Positions 7,126 through 8,183 of a stretch of 8,183 bases of DNA are shown piece after piece. The stretch comes from Rhodocyclaceae bacterium (GTDB lineage: Bacteria > Pseudomonadota > Gammaproteobacteria > Burkholderiales > Rhodocyclaceae): positions 1 to 8,183 of the forward strand of contig JAUYFZ010000010.1 of assembly GCA_030689585.1 (NCBI GenBank), read 5' to 3'. The position numbers were made by a program, and so were the translations under genes. The stretch's first letter is position 1. Each line of letters opens with the position of its first letter. The notes beneath the pieces are model-generated. The model was given only the letters and a program-made list of their open reading frames with translations, was not told where the DNA came from and did no database searches.

Positions 7126-7134
7126 AGGGGGAGG
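7096..7134 (-). repeat. REP palindrome, reverse, inside the MITE
   Basis: The tail CCCCCCATCTCCCTCCCG (7096-7113) lies left of the palindrome CCTCCCCCTT-G-AAGGGGGAGG (7114-7134). This copy is inverted relative to 7041-7078 and more diverged. The ribonuclease stop TGA (7123-7125) falls in its loop. The GGAGG at 7130-7134 mimics a Shine-Dalgarno before a GTG at 7141. Confidence 0.8.
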
Positions 7135-7167
7135 AGAGCTGTGTTCCGACCGGACCTGAGTAGTTAC

Positions 7168-7175
7168 AATGTATC
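7168..7175 (+). repeat. Right 8-bp target-site duplication AATGTATC
   Basis: Exact copy of 7007-7014, directly after the right inverted repeat and 1 base before the ATG of the tonB-like gene at 7177. Confidence 0.85.
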
Positions 7176-7176
7176 G

Positions 7177-8049
7177 ATGATAAAACTTGCGGAACTGCTG
7201 AAACCCCCTCGGCGTAATTTGACGTGGGCGGTGGCCGCCTCATTAACGCTTCATGCGGTCTTACTATCGATTCACTTCGAGCTACCGAAACGACTTGAAC
7301 AGGCAACAGAACGCGCCTTGGATGTCGTTCTGGTCAATCGAAAAAGTGCCAAGCGGCCCTCGAAAGCCCAAGCCATGGCGCAAGCGAACCTAGACGGCGG
7401 CGGCAATACCGACGAAAATCGCCGTGTCAGCACCCCCTTGCCGGCCTCCCTGCATACCCGCGAAGGCGATAGCCTGGTGGAAGCACGCAAACGTGTGACG
7501 GAGATGGAAACCCAGCAACAACAGTTGATGATGCAACTCATCGCCAAAAAATCCATCGGGGCTTCTCCAGAACATGCTGAAATATCGCCGCGTGCGTTGA
7601 CCCCCGTGTCAGGTCTTGATCTGCAAAGCCGCGCTTTGGCGATTGCACGGCTTGAAGGGCAAATTTCAAAGAGTTTCGAGGAATACAACCAACGCCCCCG
7701 ACGGAAATTCATCGGGGCGCGGGTGGAAGAATATCGTTTTGCGCAGTACGTCGACGATTGGCGGCAAAAAGTCGAGCGCATCGGCAACCTGAATTACCCA
7801 GAATCCGCCAAGGGCCGTCTTTACGGCAGCTTAGTATTGACCGTCATCATCAAGAGCGACGGCACGGTGGTTGGCATCGACATCAACCGCTCCTCCGGCC
7901 ACAAAGTGTTGGATGAGGCGGCCCGGCGTGTGGTCGATATGGCTTCACCCTATGCCCAATTCCCAGAAGCCATCCGTCGCGACACCGATATCATCGAGAT
8001 TACCCGCACATGGACATTTACTCGCTCAGACCAGATGGCAACCCATTGA
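7177..8049 (+). CDS. TonB-family energy transducer-like protein
   Basis: The 290-residue protein has the TonB plan: a short cytoplasmic N-terminus, one membrane anchor (about 15-34, NLTWAVAASLTLHAVLLSIHF), a charged periplasmic spacer with likely helical or coiled stretches (about 96-124 and 150-170), and a C-terminal TonB domain (about 186-282). The latter shows YVDDWRQKVERIGNLNYPE, GSLVLTVIIKSDGTV and ITRTWTFTR. TonB proteins transmit proton-motive force from ExbB/ExbD to outer-membrane receptors; no exbB or exbD lies here, so the partner is unknown. The start at ATG 7177 is preferred. A GTG at 7141 in the same frame has a strong-looking GGAGG, but it and the next eight codons lie inside the inserted element. 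Before insertion, a TAG 12 bases upstream would have closed the frame. The native gene probably overlapped the ribonuclease gene. Confidence 0.88.
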   Translation: MIKLAELLKPPRRNLTWAVAASLTLHAVLLSIHFELPKRLEQATERALDVVLVNRKSAKRPSKAQAMAQANLDGGGNTDENRRVSTPLPASLHTREGDSLVEARKRVTEMETQQQQLMMQLIAKKSIGASPEHAEISPRALTPVSGLDLQSRALAIARLEGQISKSFEEYNQRPRRKFIGARVEEYRFAQYVDDWRQKVERIGNLNYPESAKGRLYGSLVLTVIIKSDGTVVGIDINRSSGHKVLDEAARRVVDMASPYAQFPEAIRRDTDIIEITRTWTFTRSDQMATH

Positions 8050-8126
8050 GCAAACCCTATAGGCATTCCATTACCCATAAGTCGAAATAACTATATAGAT
8101 CAATGCAATGCGCCACAGCCCCAATC

Positions 8127-8164
8127 CCCTCCCCTTCAAGGGGAGGGTTAGGGTGGGGATGGGG
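8127..8164 (+). repeat. REP palindrome downstream of the tonB-like gene
   Basis: The palindrome (8127-8147) has arms CCCTCCCCTT and AAGGGGAGGG around a central C, with the tail TTAGGGTGGGGATGGGG (8148-8164). It is followed by TAAGAG and not by a run of T, so it is not a classical intrinsic terminator, though the hairpin could protect the 3' end of the operon mRNA. The 77 bp between the stop and this repeat show nothing recognisable. Confidence 0.8.
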
Positions 8165-8183
8165 TAAGAGTTGCACGACATTT

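Larger units (their letters stand above)
7015..7167. mobile_element. 153-bp MITE with 15-bp TIRs and inverted REP pair
   Basis: The left end GTAACTACTCAGGTC (7015-7029) is the perfect reverse complement of the right end (7153-7167). The same 8 bp, AATGTATC, lie immediately outside both ends (7007-7014 and 7168-7175), the hallmark of transposition. The interior has no gene and consists mostly of two REP palindromes facing each other (7041-7078 and 7096-7134). The element is therefore non-autonomous and would need a transposase in trans. GTAA-starting ends plus an 8-bp duplication match the known pattern of IS66-family elements; this family link is inference. Removing 7015-7175 restores a continuous ribonuclease frame to TAA 7215-7217 and leaves the tonB-like ATG intact, independent support for a real insertion. 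The whole unit can fold into one long hairpin in mRNA. Confidence 0.87.

Noticed and set aside
7034..7306. Minus-strand open frame across the MITE
   Set aside because: It encodes REP-derived peptide (PHPSPPLEGEGD) and antisense of the tonB-like gene; no family features.
8127..8164. Intrinsic terminator after the tonB-like gene
   Set aside because: The hairpin is not followed by a T-run, and the sequence matches the REP consensus including its tail.

Overview
The window looks like chromosomal DNA of a betaproteobacterium with medium-high GC. FtsY, the paired periplasmic M16 peptidases, the RNB-domain ribonuclease and the TonB-like protein all resemble betaproteobacterial families. So do the GGGGAGGG...GGGGATGGGG REP-type palindromes between genes. 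The genus cannot be fixed from the sequence alone.

Layout, left to right. Positions 1-292 hold the undecided edge of a neighbouring gene, a 33-bp tandem array built from a REP palindrome (85-188), and the upstream region of the first gene. A stand-alone AlbA_2/RecG-like putative regulator (293-1570, +) meets ftsY (1556-2422, -) tail to tail with a 15-bp overlap. FtsY is a short form with only the GTPase (NG) part. Only 40 bp separate the ftsY start from a rightward, tightly packed gene set. That set contains an M16 peptidase with an intact zinc site (2463-3827), a partner M16 subunit without the zinc motif (3830-5116), an RNase II-type exoribonuclease (5113-7125) and a TonB-like envelope protein (7177-8049). 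Spacings of 2 bp and -4 bp point to a translationally coupled operon for the first three. A further REP palindrome (8127-8164) follows the last gene.

The most notable structure is a 153-bp element at 7015-7167, between the ribonuclease and tonB-like genes. It has perfect 15-bp terminal inverted repeats (GTAACTACTCAGGTC), is flanked by a perfect 8-bp direct repeat (AATGTATC), and carries two REP palindromes in inverted orientation. It reads as a MITE (small non-autonomous transposable element). Its GTAA ends and 8-bp target duplication fit the IS66 family. Removing the element and one AATGTATC copy in silico rebuilds a continuous ribonuclease reading frame that ends at 7217, inside the tonB-like gene. 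The insertion therefore replaced 13 native C-terminal residues with 36 element-encoded ones and separated two formerly overlapping genes.

Functionally, the right-hand operon mixes envelope proteins (two secreted M16 subunits that probably form one heterodimeric protease, and a TonB-like energy transducer) with an RNA-decay enzyme. FtsY on the other strand serves membrane-protein targeting. The left gene is accessory in character.
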